NCBI RefSeq assembly: GCF_006715785.1
Contig: NZ_VFNX01000001.1
Coordinates: 1,440,501 to 1,504,500, forward strand
Length of the DNA stretch: 64,000 nt
Direction: 5' to 3'
DNA from: Streptomyces puniciscabiei
GTDB taxonomy: Bacteria; Actinomycetota; Actinomycetes; Streptomycetales; Streptomycetaceae
Shown here one piece after another: positions 24,396-32,647 of this stretch. Position 1 is the stretch's first letter, and each line of letters opens with the position of its first letter. The translations under genes and the position numbers were made by a program. The notes under the pieces are model-generated. The model ran no database searches. It saw only the letters and a program-made list of their open reading frames with translations, and was not told the origin of the DNA.

Positions 24396-25715
24396 TCACC
24401 CCACCTCCAGCCCCGGCAGGAAGCGGTCCGCGCCGAAGGCCGGCTTCAGGTCCGTGAACCAGGTCGCGCCCTCGTCGTACGCGGCGAAGAACGGGCGGTC
24501 GACCAGCTCGGGGTCGCGGGCCTGGATGAGGTGGAGGACGAAGACCTTCTCGCCCGCCACCTCGGCGACGCCGTCCACACAGACCTTGCCCGGCATGGCC
24601 GACATCACCGGTCCGCGCACCGTCCGGGCGAGCCCGGAGACCCGGGCGTAGGCGGCACGGAAGATCGCGTGACCGCGGGCCAGCGGCACCCCGAAGTAGC
24701 CCTGCGGGCCGGTGTCCCGCTCCACGAACTGGTAGTACGGCACCGCCCCCAGCGCGGTCGTCTCCTCCCACAGCTCCGCCCACGCCTCGGCGCTGTCGTT
24801 GATCCCGGCGACCAGCGGGCCCTGACAGCGGATCACGGCGCCGGTGTCCCGCACCCGGCGCATCGCCTCCCGCACCACCGGCGGGCGCAGTTCCCGCGGG
24901 TGCGTGAAGTGGGCCATGAGCGCCAGGTGGCGGCCGCTCGCGACGACCTTCTCGAAGAGCCGCAGCAGGTCGTCGGCGTCCCGGTCGGTCAGGAAGCGGT
25001 ACGGCCAGAAGGCGAGCGACTTGGTGCCGATCCGGACCGAGCGGACGGTGTCGATCTCCAGCAGCGGCTCCACATAGCGGCGCAGCACCTCGGTGCTCAT
25101 CACCAGCGGGTCGCCGCCGGTGATGAGCGTGCTGCTCACCTCCGGGTGGGCGCGCAGATAGGCGCTGGTGGCGGCGATGTCGTCGGTGGCGATGCGCAGC
25201 TCGGACTCGCCGACGAACTGCGGCCAGCGGAAGCAGTAGGTGCAGTAGGCATGGCAGGTCTGGCCCTGCCGCGGGAAGATCAGCACCGTCTCGGGATACT
25301 TGTGCTGAAGACCCGTCAGACGGTGGCCCTCGTGCACGGGGACGTTGGCGTCGAGCTGGCCGGAGGGGTGCGGGTTGAGCCGCATCCGGATCTCGTGCGC
25401 GGCGCCCCGGACCTCGGCACCCGGCGCGTCCCGCGCCAGCAGGTCAGCCATCCGGCGCACGTCGTGCGCGGGCAGCATGCCGCTCTGCGGGAAGGTCAGC
25501 CGGAAGACCGGGTCGTCGGGGACGGCCGACCAGTCGATCAGTTCGTCCACGACATAGGAGTTCGTGCGGAAGGGCAGGACCGCGGCCACGGCCCGCAGGG
25601 CCAGCCGTTCCGCGGGCGGCAGGGAAACCCGGCCCAGCAGTCCGTCCAGGTCACGGGCGGTGAAGGCGCGGAACCGGGGGTCCACGTGCGGTGCGGGGTG
25701 GTGCGCTGAACTCAT
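24396..25715 (-). CDS. Divergent KamA-family radical SAM protein
   Basis: The 439-residue protein has the radical SAM cysteines C154, C158 and C161 (C-H-A-Y-C-T-Y-C-F-R-W) and the SAM-binding I-T-G-G-D-P-L. It resembles lysine 2,3-aminomutase (Q-Y/F-P-Y-Y and V-E-R-D-T-G-P-Q-G near the C-terminus). In true LAM two Asp residues grip the substrate amino group. By eye the first is present (R-D-T-G) but the second seems replaced by Ser (V-M-S-A-M-P). It therefore probably uses another substrate. No EF-P modification gene is nearby. It sits in an operon with a TTA-containing gene upstream (14 bp gap) and a small membrane protein downstream. Confidence 0.75.
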   Translation of the reverse strand: MSSAHHPAPHVDPRFRAFTARDLDGLLGRVSLPPAERLALRAVAAVLPFRTNSYVVDELIDWSAVPDDPVFRLTFPQSGMLPAHDVRRMADLLARDAPGAEVRGAAHEIRMRLNPHPSGQLDANVPVHEGHRLTGLQHKYPETVLIFPRQGQTCHAYCTYCFRWPQFVGESELRIATDDIAATSAYLRAHPEVSSTLITGGDPLVMSTEVLRRYVEPLLEIDTVRSVRIGTKSLAFWPYRFLTDRDADDLLRLFEKVVASGRHLALMAHFTHPRELRPPVVREAMRRVRDTGAVIRCQGPLVAGINDSAEAWAELWEETTALGAVPYYQFVERDTGPQGYFGVPLARGHAIFRAAYARVSGLARTVRGPVMSAMPGKVCVDGVAEVAGEKVFVLHLIQARDPELVDRPFFAAYDEGATWFTDLKPAFGADRFLPGLEVG

Positions 25716-25729
25716 CTGTGCCAGGGCCT

Positions 25730-26800
25730 CTATTCCGTGACCAGGACCGGCGGCCGCAACTCCACGAAGGCGGTCGCCGACGCATCGTACTTCTCCGCGA
25801 AGTGCTGGATGAGGAGCGCGTGCAGGGGACTTTCGTCGTCGACCACGATCAGCTCGTGGGCACCCGGCGCGGTCAAGGACTCGCTGTAGGCGGAGAGTTG
25901 GTCGAGGCGGTGGCGGGCCATGTACGACACAAGGTCGGACCCGGCGACGTACAGGCGATCCTCGACGTACACGAAGTGGCAGCGGAACTCCCGGCGGCCG
26001 TCGGACGCGTCGACCAGGGTGAGCGGCAGCCGGGTGAAGTGCTCCATGGGCTTGCTCTGCCGCCACAGCTCGTCGAAGCGCTGCTCCACGAAGGTGCCGA
26101 GCGGGGAGCGGACGGCGACCTCCAGCTGGACGCCCTCGCCGGACAGCCGGCCCACCGTGAGGAAGGAGACCAGACAGCGCTCGTCCCAGCGGTAGAGGGT
26201 GACACCGGGGGACGTCTGGCACAGTCGGACCTCCAGCAGGGCGCGGGAGGTGTCGTCCAGGCGGCGCGCGAAGTGGTCCAGGGTGCGCAGGTTGCGCATG
26301 ATGTCGCGGCGGATGTCGGCGCTCTGCTCGCCCAGTTCACGGCCGCGCAGGATGACGGCGAGCGAGTCGGGGTCCAGCAGCAGGATCTGCACCCGCGCGC
26401 CCTGCCCGGTGGCCGCCCTGATCCCCCGGAAGAGACGCTCGGAGAACTGCGGCCCGAACAGGTTGGAGAAGGTGTCCAGCACCTTCACGCAGGCCGTCGC
26501 GCCGTGCACCTGGGAGGCGAACCACTCGTAGTCGAGCCGGGTGTGCTCCCGGACCCGGCCCTCCTGGGCACGGGAGATCAGCGGGCCGATCACGAACACG
26601 GTGATGACCACGCCGACGAGGTCGGTGCCGAGGTTGAGGGCGAGGTTCTGCTGGTAGGAGTCCATGCCGTGAGCCGTCCACAGCAGCAGGGCGGCACAGC
26701 CGGTGAGGGCCGCCAGCGCGGTGAGGCTCTGGGGGCGGCGCGGGGTGCGTAACGTGCGCAGTAACCAGCGCAGCCTTGGTACCGGCGACCAAGCGTTCAC
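25730..26800 (-). CDS. Membrane-anchored protein of unknown function, with two TTA codons
   Basis: The 356-residue protein has two N-terminal transmembrane helices (about 24-42 and 55-77). A soluble domain follows with V-K-V-L-D-T-F, then Q-I-L-L-L-D-P-D-S and a late H-F-V-Y-V-E-D-R-L-Y. This recalls DUF5919/phospholipase-D-like sensor domains, but I cannot see a canonical HKD motif. GTG at 26800 has GGGGAGG 8 bp upstream. Codons 13 and 17 are both TTA (26762-26764 and 26750-26752), so translation should need bldA tRNA. It is first in the operon with the KamA-like gene. The function is unknown. Confidence 0.7.
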   Translation of the reverse strand: MNAWSPVPRLRWLLRTLRTPRRPQSLTALAALTGCAALLLWTAHGMDSYQQNLALNLGTDLVGVVITVFVIGPLISRAQEGRVREHTRLDYEWFASQVHGATACVKVLDTFSNLFGPQFSERLFRGIRAATGQGARVQILLLDPDSLAVILRGRELGEQSADIRRDIMRNLRTLDHFARRLDDTSRALLEVRLCQTSPGVTLYRWDERCLVSFLTVGRLSGEGVQLEVAVRSPLGTFVEQRFDELWRQSKPMEHFTRLPLTLVDASDGRREFRCHFVYVEDRLYVAGSDLVSYMARHRLDQLSAYSESLTAPGAHELIVVDDESPLHALLIQHFAEKYDASATAFVELRPPVLVTE

Positions 26801-27085
26801 CTGCGGTGCCTCCCCCGTCCCCCGTGCGCACCGGGGCACGCGCCCCCCGCGGGATGAGTGGATACCCAGACGCCCCGCGCTCCAACCGCACCTGTGTTCC
26901 CGCCGCGCCGCTTCGTCCGCGCCCCGCTTTACCCGCGGCCCCGCCTTGGCCGCCGCCCCGCCTTGCTTGCGGCCCCCTTGCCCGCCGCCCCCATGTCTCC
27001 GCCGCGACGGCGCGCTCGGCCCGTACGGCGGTGACCGGCGGTACCGAACCGGACCTGGGTCGTCGGGCACCGCCGGCCGAAAGGT
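26801..27085. other. 285-bp low-complexity intergenic stretch
   Basis: It separates the ilvE stop from the start of the TTA-containing gene. The plus strand is rich in CCCGCC runs, with near repeats of GCCCCGCCTTG. A weak inverted repeat (27035-27042 with 27069-27076) just past ilvE may help terminate. The promoter of the KamA operon must also lie here, but no consensus is clear. Confidence 0.4.
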
Positions 27086-28174
27086 TCAGCCGATGCGGTG
27101 CATCCAGCCGTGCTTGTCCTCCGTCACACCGCGCTGGATGCCGAGCAGGGCCTCGCGCAGGCGGAGGGTGACCTCGCCGGGGGTGCCGTCGCCGTGGGTC
27201 CAGGCGTCGGTCTTGGTCTTGACGTGGCCGATCGGGGTGACCACGGCGGCGGTGCCGCAGGCGAAGACCTCGGTGAGGGCACCGGAGGCCGCGTCCGCGC
27301 GCCACTGCTCCAGGGTGACCACGCCTTCCTCGGCGGTGTAGCCGAGGTCGCGGGCGACCTGGAGGAGGGAGTCGCGGGTGATGCCCTCCAGGATCGAGCC
27401 GGTCAGGGCGGGGGTGACGATCCGGTCGCCGTAGACGAAGGCGACGTTCATGCTGCCGCTCTCCTCGACCTTGGTGCGGGTCACCGCGTCGAGGTAGACG
27501 ACCTGGTCGCAGCCGTGCGCGGCGGCCTCGGCCTGCGGCAGCAGCGAGGCGGCGTAGTTGCCGCCGGTCTTGGCGTCGCCGGTGCCGCCGGGGACGGCAC
27601 GGACGTGGTCCTCGGAGACCCAGATGGTGACCGGCTTGACGCCGCCGGCGAAGTAGGCGCCGGAGGGCGAGGCGATGAGCATGAACAGGTACTCGTTCGC
27701 CGGGTGCACGCCGAGCGCGGCCTCGGTGGCGAACATGAACGGGCGCAGGTACAGGGACTGCTCGCCGCCGTGCGGCGGGACCCAGTCGGCGTCCTGGGTG
27801 AGCAGCGCGTCCAGCGCCGCGATGAAGAGTTCCTCGGGCAGCTCGGCCATGGCCATGCGGCGGGCGGAGTTGCGGAAGCGGCGGGCGTTCGCCTCGGGGC
27901 GGAACAGCGCGATCGAGCCGTCGGGCTGGCGGTAGGCCTTCAGTCCCTCGAAGATCTCCTGGCCGTAGTGCAGGACGTGGGTGGAGGGGTCGAGGGAGAT
28001 CGGGCCGTACGGGACGAGCTGGGCGTCGTGCCAGCCGCGGCCCTCCGTCCACCGGATCGTCACCATGTGGTCGGTGAAGTGGCGGCCGAACCCGGGGTTG
28101 GCCAGGATCGCCTCGCGCTCTGCGGCGGCGAGGGGGCTGGCGGAGGGCTTGAGCTCGATCGTGGGCGTCGTCAT
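27086..28174 (-). CDS. ilvE: Branched-chain amino acid aminotransferase
   Basis: The 362-residue fold-type IV PLP enzyme transfers the amino group between glutamate and the keto acids of Leu, Ile and Val, the last step of all three pathways. The PLP lysine lies in the [11 protein letters not shown] segment, and the N-terminal substrate-binding [13 protein letters not shown] is clear. ATG at 28174 follows GAAGGA by 9 bp. A hairpin and a short Val/Leu ORF lie directly upstream. It has the usual actinomycete length. Confidence 0.93.
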   Translation of the reverse strand: MTTPTIELKPSASPLAAAEREAILANPGFGRHFTDHMVTIRWTEGRGWHDAQLVPYGPISLDPSTHVLHYGQEIFEGLKAYRQPDGSIALFRPEANARRFRNSARRMAMAELPEELFIAALDALLTQDADWVPPHGGEQSLYLRPFMFATEAALGVHPANEYLFMLIASPSGAYFAGGVKPVTIWVSEDHVRAVPGGTGDAKTGGNYAASLLPQAEAAAHGCDQVVYLDAVTRTKVEESGSMNVAFVYGDRIVTPALTGSILEGITRDSLLQVARDLGYTAEEGVVTLEQWRADAASGALTEVFACGTAAVVTPIGHVKTKTDAWTHGDGTPGEVTLRLREALLGIQRGVTEDKHGWMHRIG

Positions 28175-28198
28175 GAGTGGTTGTCCTTCACCGGTTGT

Positions 28199-28228
28199 AG
28201 TGACGGGCCGCGCTCACGCCCCGTCACT
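28199..28228 (-). promoter_or_regulatory. Hairpin in the ilvE 5' leader
   Basis: A 9-bp perfect stem (AGTGACGGG / CCCGTCACT) with a 12-nt loop lies 25 nt before the ilvE start. There is no U-run. The stop of a 17-codon upstream ORF falls inside the loop, so a ribosome there could open or block the structure. Confidence 0.45.
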
Positions 28229-28267
28229 GCGACCTGCCAGTGTTAGGACGTCCGAGCTTTCCCTCAT
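28214..28267 (-). CDS. Possible ilvE leader ORF MRESSDVLTLAGRSDGA
   Basis: A 17-codon ORF has GGAG 7 bp before its ATG and contains Val-Leu-Thr-Leu, including the rare codons CTA and ACA. It ends within the leader hairpin. It may sense branched-chain aminoacyl-tRNA, but the codon signal is weaker than for the cimA and ilvB leaders. Confidence 0.35.
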   Translation of the reverse strand: MRESSDVLTLAGRSDGA

Positions 28268-28368
28268 ACCGCGGCTCCGCGTCCGATTATCGCGCGGGGC
28301 CCACGGCGGAAGGAATGGGGGTGAAAGCGGCCCAGGGGTCGATGGTGGCACCCGGCGGGGACATGGGA

Positions 28369-28401
28369 AAGCCGCCGGGTGGTCGTCCGACCCGGCGGCT
28401 T
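28369..28401 (-). terminator. Terminator hairpin after leuB
   Basis: A perfect 12-bp stem (AAGCCGCCGGGT / ACCCGGCGGCTT) with a 9-nt loop starts 20 bp past the leuB stop. It separates leuB from ilvE transcription. Confidence 0.78.
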
Positions 28402-28420
28402 CTCGTGGTGGAGCGCCGGG

Positions 28421-29464
28421 TCAGCCGGCTACTCGGGCGGCGAGCGCGTCGCCGATCTGCGAGGTGCTGCGGGCACCCAGCGCGGCGCGCTCGGTGAGGT
28501 CGGCGGTGACGGCCGCGTCGATGCGGTCGGCCTCGCTGTCGTAGCCGAGGTGGCGCAGCAGCAGGGCGACGGACAGAACCGTGGCGGTGGGGTCGGCCTT
28601 GCCCTGTCCGGCGATGTCGGGCGCGGAACCGTGGACCGGCTCGAACATCGAGGGGAACTCGCGGGCGGGGTTGACGTTCCCGCTCGCGGCCACGCCGATG
28701 CCGCCGGAGACGGCCGCGGCGAGGTCGGTGATGATGTCGCCGAAGAGGTTGTCGGTGACGATCACGTCGAACCGGCCCGGGTCGGTGACCAGGTAGATGG
28801 TCGCCGCGTCGACGTGGATGTAGTCGGTGGTGACCTCGGGGAACTCCTTGGCCACCTTGTTGAAGATGTTCGTCCACAGGTGACCGGCGAAGGTCAGCAC
28901 GTTGTTCTTGTGGACGAGGGTGAGCTTCTTGCGCGGGCGGGCCTGGGCGCGGGCGAAGGCGTCGCGGACCACGCGCTCGACACCGAAGGCGGTGTTGACC
29001 GAGACCTCGGTGGCCACCTCGTGCTCGGTGCCCGTGCGGATCGTGCCGCCGTTGCCGGTGTAGGGGCCCTCGGTGCCCTCGCGGACCACGACGAAGTCGA
29101 TCTCCGGCTGGCCGGCGAGCGGGGTGGCGACGCCGGGGAGGAGCTTCGACGGGCGCAGGTTGACGTGGTGGTCGAAGGCGAAGCGGAGCTTGAGGAGGAA
29201 GCCGCGCTCCAGGACGCCGGACGGCACCGACGGGTCGCCGATGGCGCCGAGCAGGATGGCGTCGTGCTGCTTCAGCGCGGCGAGATCGCCGTCGGTGAGG
29301 GTCTCACCGGTGGCGTGGTAGCGCTTCGCGCCGAAGTCGTACTCCTTGGTCTCCAGCTTCACATCCTGCGGCAGGACGGCGGAGAGGACCTTGAGACCCT
29401 CGGACACGACTTCCTGTCCGATGCCGTCCCCGGGGATCACTGCGAGATTGATGCTGCGAGACAT
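28421..29464 (-). CDS. leuB: 3-Isopropylmalate dehydrogenase
   Basis: The 347-residue NAD-dependent beta-decarboxylating dehydrogenase makes 4-methyl-2-oxopentanoate in leucine synthesis. The N-terminal P-G-D-G-I-G-Q-E-V, the V-R-E-G-T-E-G-P-Y signature and the C-terminal [19 protein letters not shown] are all present. The short length (under 350) is the actinomycete type. It lies 89 bp behind a 43-residue protein gene with a hairpin in between. The leuA and leuCD genes are not in the window. Confidence 0.94.
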   Translation of the reverse strand: MSRSINLAVIPGDGIGQEVVSEGLKVLSAVLPQDVKLETKEYDFGAKRYHATGETLTDGDLAALKQHDAILLGAIGDPSVPSGVLERGFLLKLRFAFDHHVNLRPSKLLPGVATPLAGQPEIDFVVVREGTEGPYTGNGGTIRTGTEHEVATEVSVNTAFGVERVVRDAFARAQARPRKKLTLVHKNNVLTFAGHLWTNIFNKVAKEFPEVTTDYIHVDAATIYLVTDPGRFDVIVTDNLFGDIITDLAAAVSGGIGVAASGNVNPAREFPSMFEPVHGSAPDIAGQGKADPTATVLSVALLLRHLGYDSEADRIDAAVTADLTERAALGARSTSQIGDALAARVAG

Positions 29465-29498
29465 GCGGGCACCCTACTCCTCGTCCCAGGTGATGACA

Positions 29499-29525
29499 CG
29501 GCCCGTCCGGCATATGGACGGGCCG
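29499..29525 (-). terminator. Hairpin between the 43-aa gene and leuB
   Basis: A 10-bp stem (CGGCCCGTCC / GGACGGGCCG) with a 7-nt loop lies 28 bp after the small gene and 34 bp before leuB. It may terminate the small gene or act in the leuB leader. No U-run follows. Confidence 0.5.
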
Positions 29526-29553
29526 GGACGGCGCGGACGGCGCACGCGAGGGC

Positions 29554-29685
29554 TCAGTGGCCGGTCTCGCCGCCGTTGTCGCGGCGGTCGAGGGCGCGCT
29601 GGAGGGCGGCGGCGGCGTTCTTGCGGTCGGACTCGCTCGCACGGGACACGTGGCGGACTCGGCGGCGGACGGTCGTCTCGGCCAT
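29554..29685 (-). CDS. Conserved small basic protein (43 aa)
   Basis: The protein is MAETTVRRRVRH followed by a charged helix rich in Arg and Ala (A-A-A-A-L-Q-R-A-L-D-R-R-D) and has 43 residues. AAGGAG stands 9 bp before ATG 29685, a strong initiation signal, and third positions are GC-rich. No domain is recognised. It is monocistronic or leads into leuB. The Arg-rich start could bind nucleic acid. Confidence 0.6.
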   Translation of the reverse strand: MAETTVRRRVRHVSRASESDRKNAAAALQRALDRRDNGGETGH

Positions 29686-29910
29686 GGGAATCGACTCCTT
29701 CGGCAAACACGGAGCACGGCAATGAGGGGTTACGAGACGCCGGATGGGGCGGGGAGCCACGGGCCGCAGGGGTTGCCTGCACCGGGCCCGGCTCACGACC
29801 GCCATTCGCTTGATCGAGCGAGACGTTCGGCTCCTACAAAGCTAAGGGAGCGGCGCGCTCCTGTCTCCACAATTACTCGGACTTCCTACTATCTGAGACA
29901 GTGGACCGCG

Positions 29911-30819
29911 TCACACCGCTCTGAGCTGGGGCTTCGTGCGTTCGGGTGACGCCCCGCCGAGCGACCGCAGGGTGCGGATCAGGGCCCGTACGGCGGTCGT
30001 CGTGGCGAGTTCGGGGGTGGTGACGTAACCGACGGAGCGGTACGGCCGCTCCGGCCCGAGGTCGGTGATCCCGACGGCGGGCGGCGCCCCGGTGAGGGAG
30101 AGCGCGGGCATGATGGCCATGCCGAGCCCGCTGCCCACCATCGACAGCACCGCTCCGTCGTCCTCGGCGGTGACGGTCGCCGCCGGGATCCAGTCCTGCG
30201 CGGCCCACCAGGCACGGGTGTAGGAGCCGCAGTTCTCGGCCCAGTCGACGAGCGGCAGGGTGCGCGGGTCGGGGTGCCCGGCCGGATGTGCCAGGGAGTA
30301 CGGCTCCTTCAGCAGCTCCCCGCCGACCAGCCCGGCCGGCGGCGGCCCGCTCAGGGTGGCGATCCCGAGGTCCGCCCGGCCGGCGGCGACCTCGCCCGCG
30401 GTGCCGGCACCCAGTTCCCGTACGACGGCGACGGTCACCTCGATGCCGGGGTGCCGCTCGGCGAGCCGTTCCAGGGCCGCCGGCAGCAGATGCAGGGCGG
30501 CGCCGCGGAAGGCGGCGATCCGCAGCGGCCCGGCGATCTCACCGGTGTCCGCCCCGCGGACCTCGGCGGCCAGTGCCTGGAGCATGCGCAGCACCCGTCG
30601 CGCGTGGGCCACCGCCCGCTCCCCGGCGGGCGTCGGCCGCGCACCGAACCGCCCGCGCTCGAACAGCACGACGCCCAGCTTCCCTTCGATGCCGCGCACG
30701 GCGTGCGAGACGGCGGACTGGGTGGCCCCGAGCCGTGCGGCCGCGGCGGAGAAGGCGCCCTCGTCGGCCACGGCGACGAGGATGCGCAGTTCCTGCGGGC
30801 CAAGGTCTGTTGCCGTCAC
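29911..30819 (-). CDS. LysR-family transcriptional regulator
   Basis: The 302-residue protein has an N-terminal winged HTH (E-G-A-F-S-A-A-A-A-R-L-G-A-T-Q-S-A-V-S then I-E) and a periplasmic-binding-protein-like effector domain (about 90-290). It starts at GTG 30819 and is divergent from the adjacent oxidoreductase, with a T-N11-A box (30842-30856) between them. It probably controls that gene and itself; the inducer is unknown. Confidence 0.88.
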   Translation of the reverse strand: MTATDLGPQELRILVAVADEGAFSAAAARLGATQSAVSHAVRGIEGKLGVVLFERGRFGARPTPAGERAVAHARRVLRMLQALAAEVRGADTGEIAGPLRIAAFRGAALHLLPAALERLAERHPGIEVTVAVVRELGAGTAGEVAAGRADLGIATLSGPPPAGLVGGELLKEPYSLAHPAGHPDPRTLPLVDWAENCGSYTRAWWAAQDWIPAATVTAEDDGAVLSMVGSGLGMAIMPALSLTGAPPAVGITDLGPERPYRSVGYVTTPELATTTAVRALIRTLRSLGGASPERTKPQLRAV

Positions 30820-30841
30820 TGCGGGCTCCCCACCTGCACAT

Positions 30842-30856
30842 ATGAGCCGGATTCAT
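30842..30856. promoter_or_regulatory. LysR-type box ATGAGCCGGATTCAT
   Basis: The motif is ATGA-N7-TCAT and fits the T-N11-A rule for LysR proteins. It lies 23 bp upstream of the LysR start and about 68 bp upstream of the oxidoreductase start. Confidence 0.55.
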
Positions 30857-30923
30857 GGACCGGCGCGTTCCATGAGCCCAACCCCCTGCCCACCCCCCGC
30901 ATTCCTGCCTACCGTCCCCTGCC

Positions 30924-31919
30924 ATGACCGAGATCGCGCTCACCGTGCAGCAGACCGCCCGCCCCACCGGCTTCCCCACCCCCGACCACTTCCGTTTCGC
31001 CGAGTCCCCGGTGCCCGAACCGGCGCCCGGTACCGCCCTGGTGGAGAACCTGCTGTGGTCCGTGGACCCCTACCACCGCGAGATGATGGACGGGGACTTC
31101 GCGCTGAACGCCCCGCTGGAGGGCCGCACCCTGGGCCGGGTGGTCGCCTCCCGCACCCCGGCCCTGCCGGAGGGCTCGGTGGTCTTCCACCGCCAGGGCT
31201 GGCGCACCCACGCGGTGGTCCGCCCGGAGGAGGCCGGACGGCTCCCGCACCACCCGGGCGTCCCGCTGTCGGCGTACCTGAGCGTGCTGGGCGGCACGGG
31301 CCTGACGGCGTACGTGGCCCTGACCAGGATCGCCCGGCTGCGCGAGGGCGAGGACGTGTTCGTCTCCGGCGCGGCGGGCGGGGTCGGCACGGCGGCCGGC
31401 CGCTTCGCCCGGCTGCTCGGCGCCGGCCGGGTGATCGGCAGCGCGGGCACCGCGCAGAAGGTGAAGTACCTGACGGAACAGGTCGGTTACGACACCGCCT
31501 TCGACTACCGCACCGCCCCGGCCGCCGACCTGCTGGCCGCGGCGGCGCCCGCCGGCATCGACGTCTTCGTGGACAACGTCGGCGGCGACCAGCTCGGCGC
31601 GGCGATCGGCGCACTGCGCGAGAGGGGCCGGGTGGTGCGGGTCGGCACGGTCAGCCAGTACAACACCCCCGACGCCCCGCCGGTCGTGTTCAACCACGCC
31701 GACGTCGTGGAGAAGAGCCTGCGCATCGAGGGCTTCCTGGTGAAGGACCACCGGGACGCACAGGAAGAGCTGTACGACTTCGCCGTACCGCATCTGCGCA
31801 GCGGGGCGCTGGTGGCGGACGAGACGGTGGTGGAGGGGTTCGAGCGGATCGTGGAGGCGTTCCTGCTGATGCTGCGCGGCGGGAACACGGGCAAGATCCT
31901 GGTTCACGCTACGGCGTGA
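30924..31919 (+). CDS. Zinc-free NADP-dependent MDR oxidoreductase
   Basis: The 331-residue member of the medium-chain dehydrogenase/reductase superfamily belongs to the leukotriene-B4-dehydrogenase/YncB group. It has the cofactor loop V-S-G-A-A-G-G-V-G-T, then D-N-V-G-G and the N-terminal S-V-D-P-Y-H-R. No catalytic zinc ligands are present. Such enzymes reduce alpha,beta-unsaturated ketones and aldehydes. It is divergent from a LysR regulator, so it may be induced by an electrophile. Confidence 0.87.
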   Translation: MTEIALTVQQTARPTGFPTPDHFRFAESPVPEPAPGTALVENLLWSVDPYHREMMDGDFALNAPLEGRTLGRVVASRTPALPEGSVVFHRQGWRTHAVVRPEEAGRLPHHPGVPLSAYLSVLGGTGLTAYVALTRIARLREGEDVFVSGAAGGVGTAAGRFARLLGAGRVIGSAGTAQKVKYLTEQVGYDTAFDYRTAPAADLLAAAAPAGIDVFVDNVGGDQLGAAIGALRERGRVVRVGTVSQYNTPDAPPVVFNHADVVEKSLRIEGFLVKDHRDAQEELYDFAVPHLRSGALVADETVVEGFERIVEAFLLMLRGGNTGKILVHATA

Positions 31920-31926
31920 CGCGCCT

Positions 31927-32466
31927 TCAGGTGATGTCCCCGTCACGCCAGTCGAGGACCAGCTCCCGGGCCGGGTCGAGCGGCCCGGCGAGCGCGGGGC
32001 GCACGTACACGCCCCCTTCCTCCTCCGGCAGCCGTACGATCCCGTCCGGCGAGAGGGCGTGCACCTGCCCGCCCCACCGCTGCCAGCCCCGGGCGGCGTA
32101 CAGCGGGGCGCCCTCGTCGCTCGCGGCCAGCGCGCCGAGGTCGTAGGCCCGGTCGATCACCCGCTCCAGCTCCGCCGTCACCCGCGCTCCGAGCCCGGTC
32201 CGCCGCACGTCGGCGCGTACGGCGACGGCCTCCACGTACCCGGCCCGCAGCCAGCGCCCGCGGTGGCGGATCCGGCGCATCACGACGGCCCCGTGCGCGA
32301 CGAGTCCGCCCCTGCCCTGGACCATCACATGCATCCCTCCGAGCCCGTGATCCCAGTCCTCGTCGGAGAAGTCTCCGCCGAACGCCTCGTCCAACAGGGC
32401 CCGCACGGCGCGCAGTTCGCCGGGACCGAGGTCGGCGGTGTGGGCGGTACGCAGGCGAACGGTCAT
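31927..32466 (-). CDS. GNAT-family N-acetyltransferase
   Basis: The 179-residue protein has the acetyl-CoA loop R-R-T-G-L-G-A-R-V (R-x-x-G-x-G/A motif A) and preceding strand Y-V-E-A-V-A-V-R-A-D-V. It resembles aminoglycoside 2'-N-acetyltransferase AAC(2') in the opening (L-R-T-A-H-T-A-D-L) and in the W-D-H-G-L-G-G-M-H segment. Mycobacterial AAC(2') proteins are chromosomal housekeeping enzymes, so resistance should not be assumed. It is convergent with the oxidoreductase at 31919, with a 7-bp gap. Confidence 0.82.
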   Translation of the reverse strand: MTVRLRTAHTADLGPGELRAVRALLDEAFGGDFSDEDWDHGLGGMHVMVQGRGGLVAHGAVVMRRIRHRGRWLRAGYVEAVAVRADVRRTGLGARVTAELERVIDRAYDLGALAASDEGAPLYAARGWQRWGGQVHALSPDGIVRLPEEEGGVYVRPALAGPLDPARELVLDWRDGDIT

Positions 32467-32585
32467 GGCGCCACTATCCCGTGAACCGAGCCGGACGAGG
32501 AGGTTCGCGGTGTCGCCGCGCGGCGAGGTCTCCGGACATGTCCCACACCCCCGGGCCGCCGCGGCGTGACCGCCGGGAGTTGGAA

Positions 32586-32627
32586 ACGGGCCGGGAAGCC
32601 TGCTCGGTGTCAGGCTTCCCGGCCCGT
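32586..32627 (-). terminator. Terminator hairpin after pruA
   Basis: A perfect 17-bp stem (arms 32586-32602 and 32611-32627) with an 8-nt loop lies 20 bp past the pruA stop and ends the putA-pruA operon. Confidence 0.82.
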
Positions 32628-32647
32628 CGCTCGGGAGGGGCCGGCGA

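Noticed and set aside
25716..26222. N-terminal extension of the KamA-like frame
   Set aside because: It reads the upstream membrane-protein gene in another frame. The family starts near M-S-S-A-H-H at 25715.
26801..27070. Extension of the TTA-containing gene to 27070
   Set aside because: The text is Arg/Gly-rich low complexity without a start signal; GTG 26800 has a strong Shine-Dalgarno.
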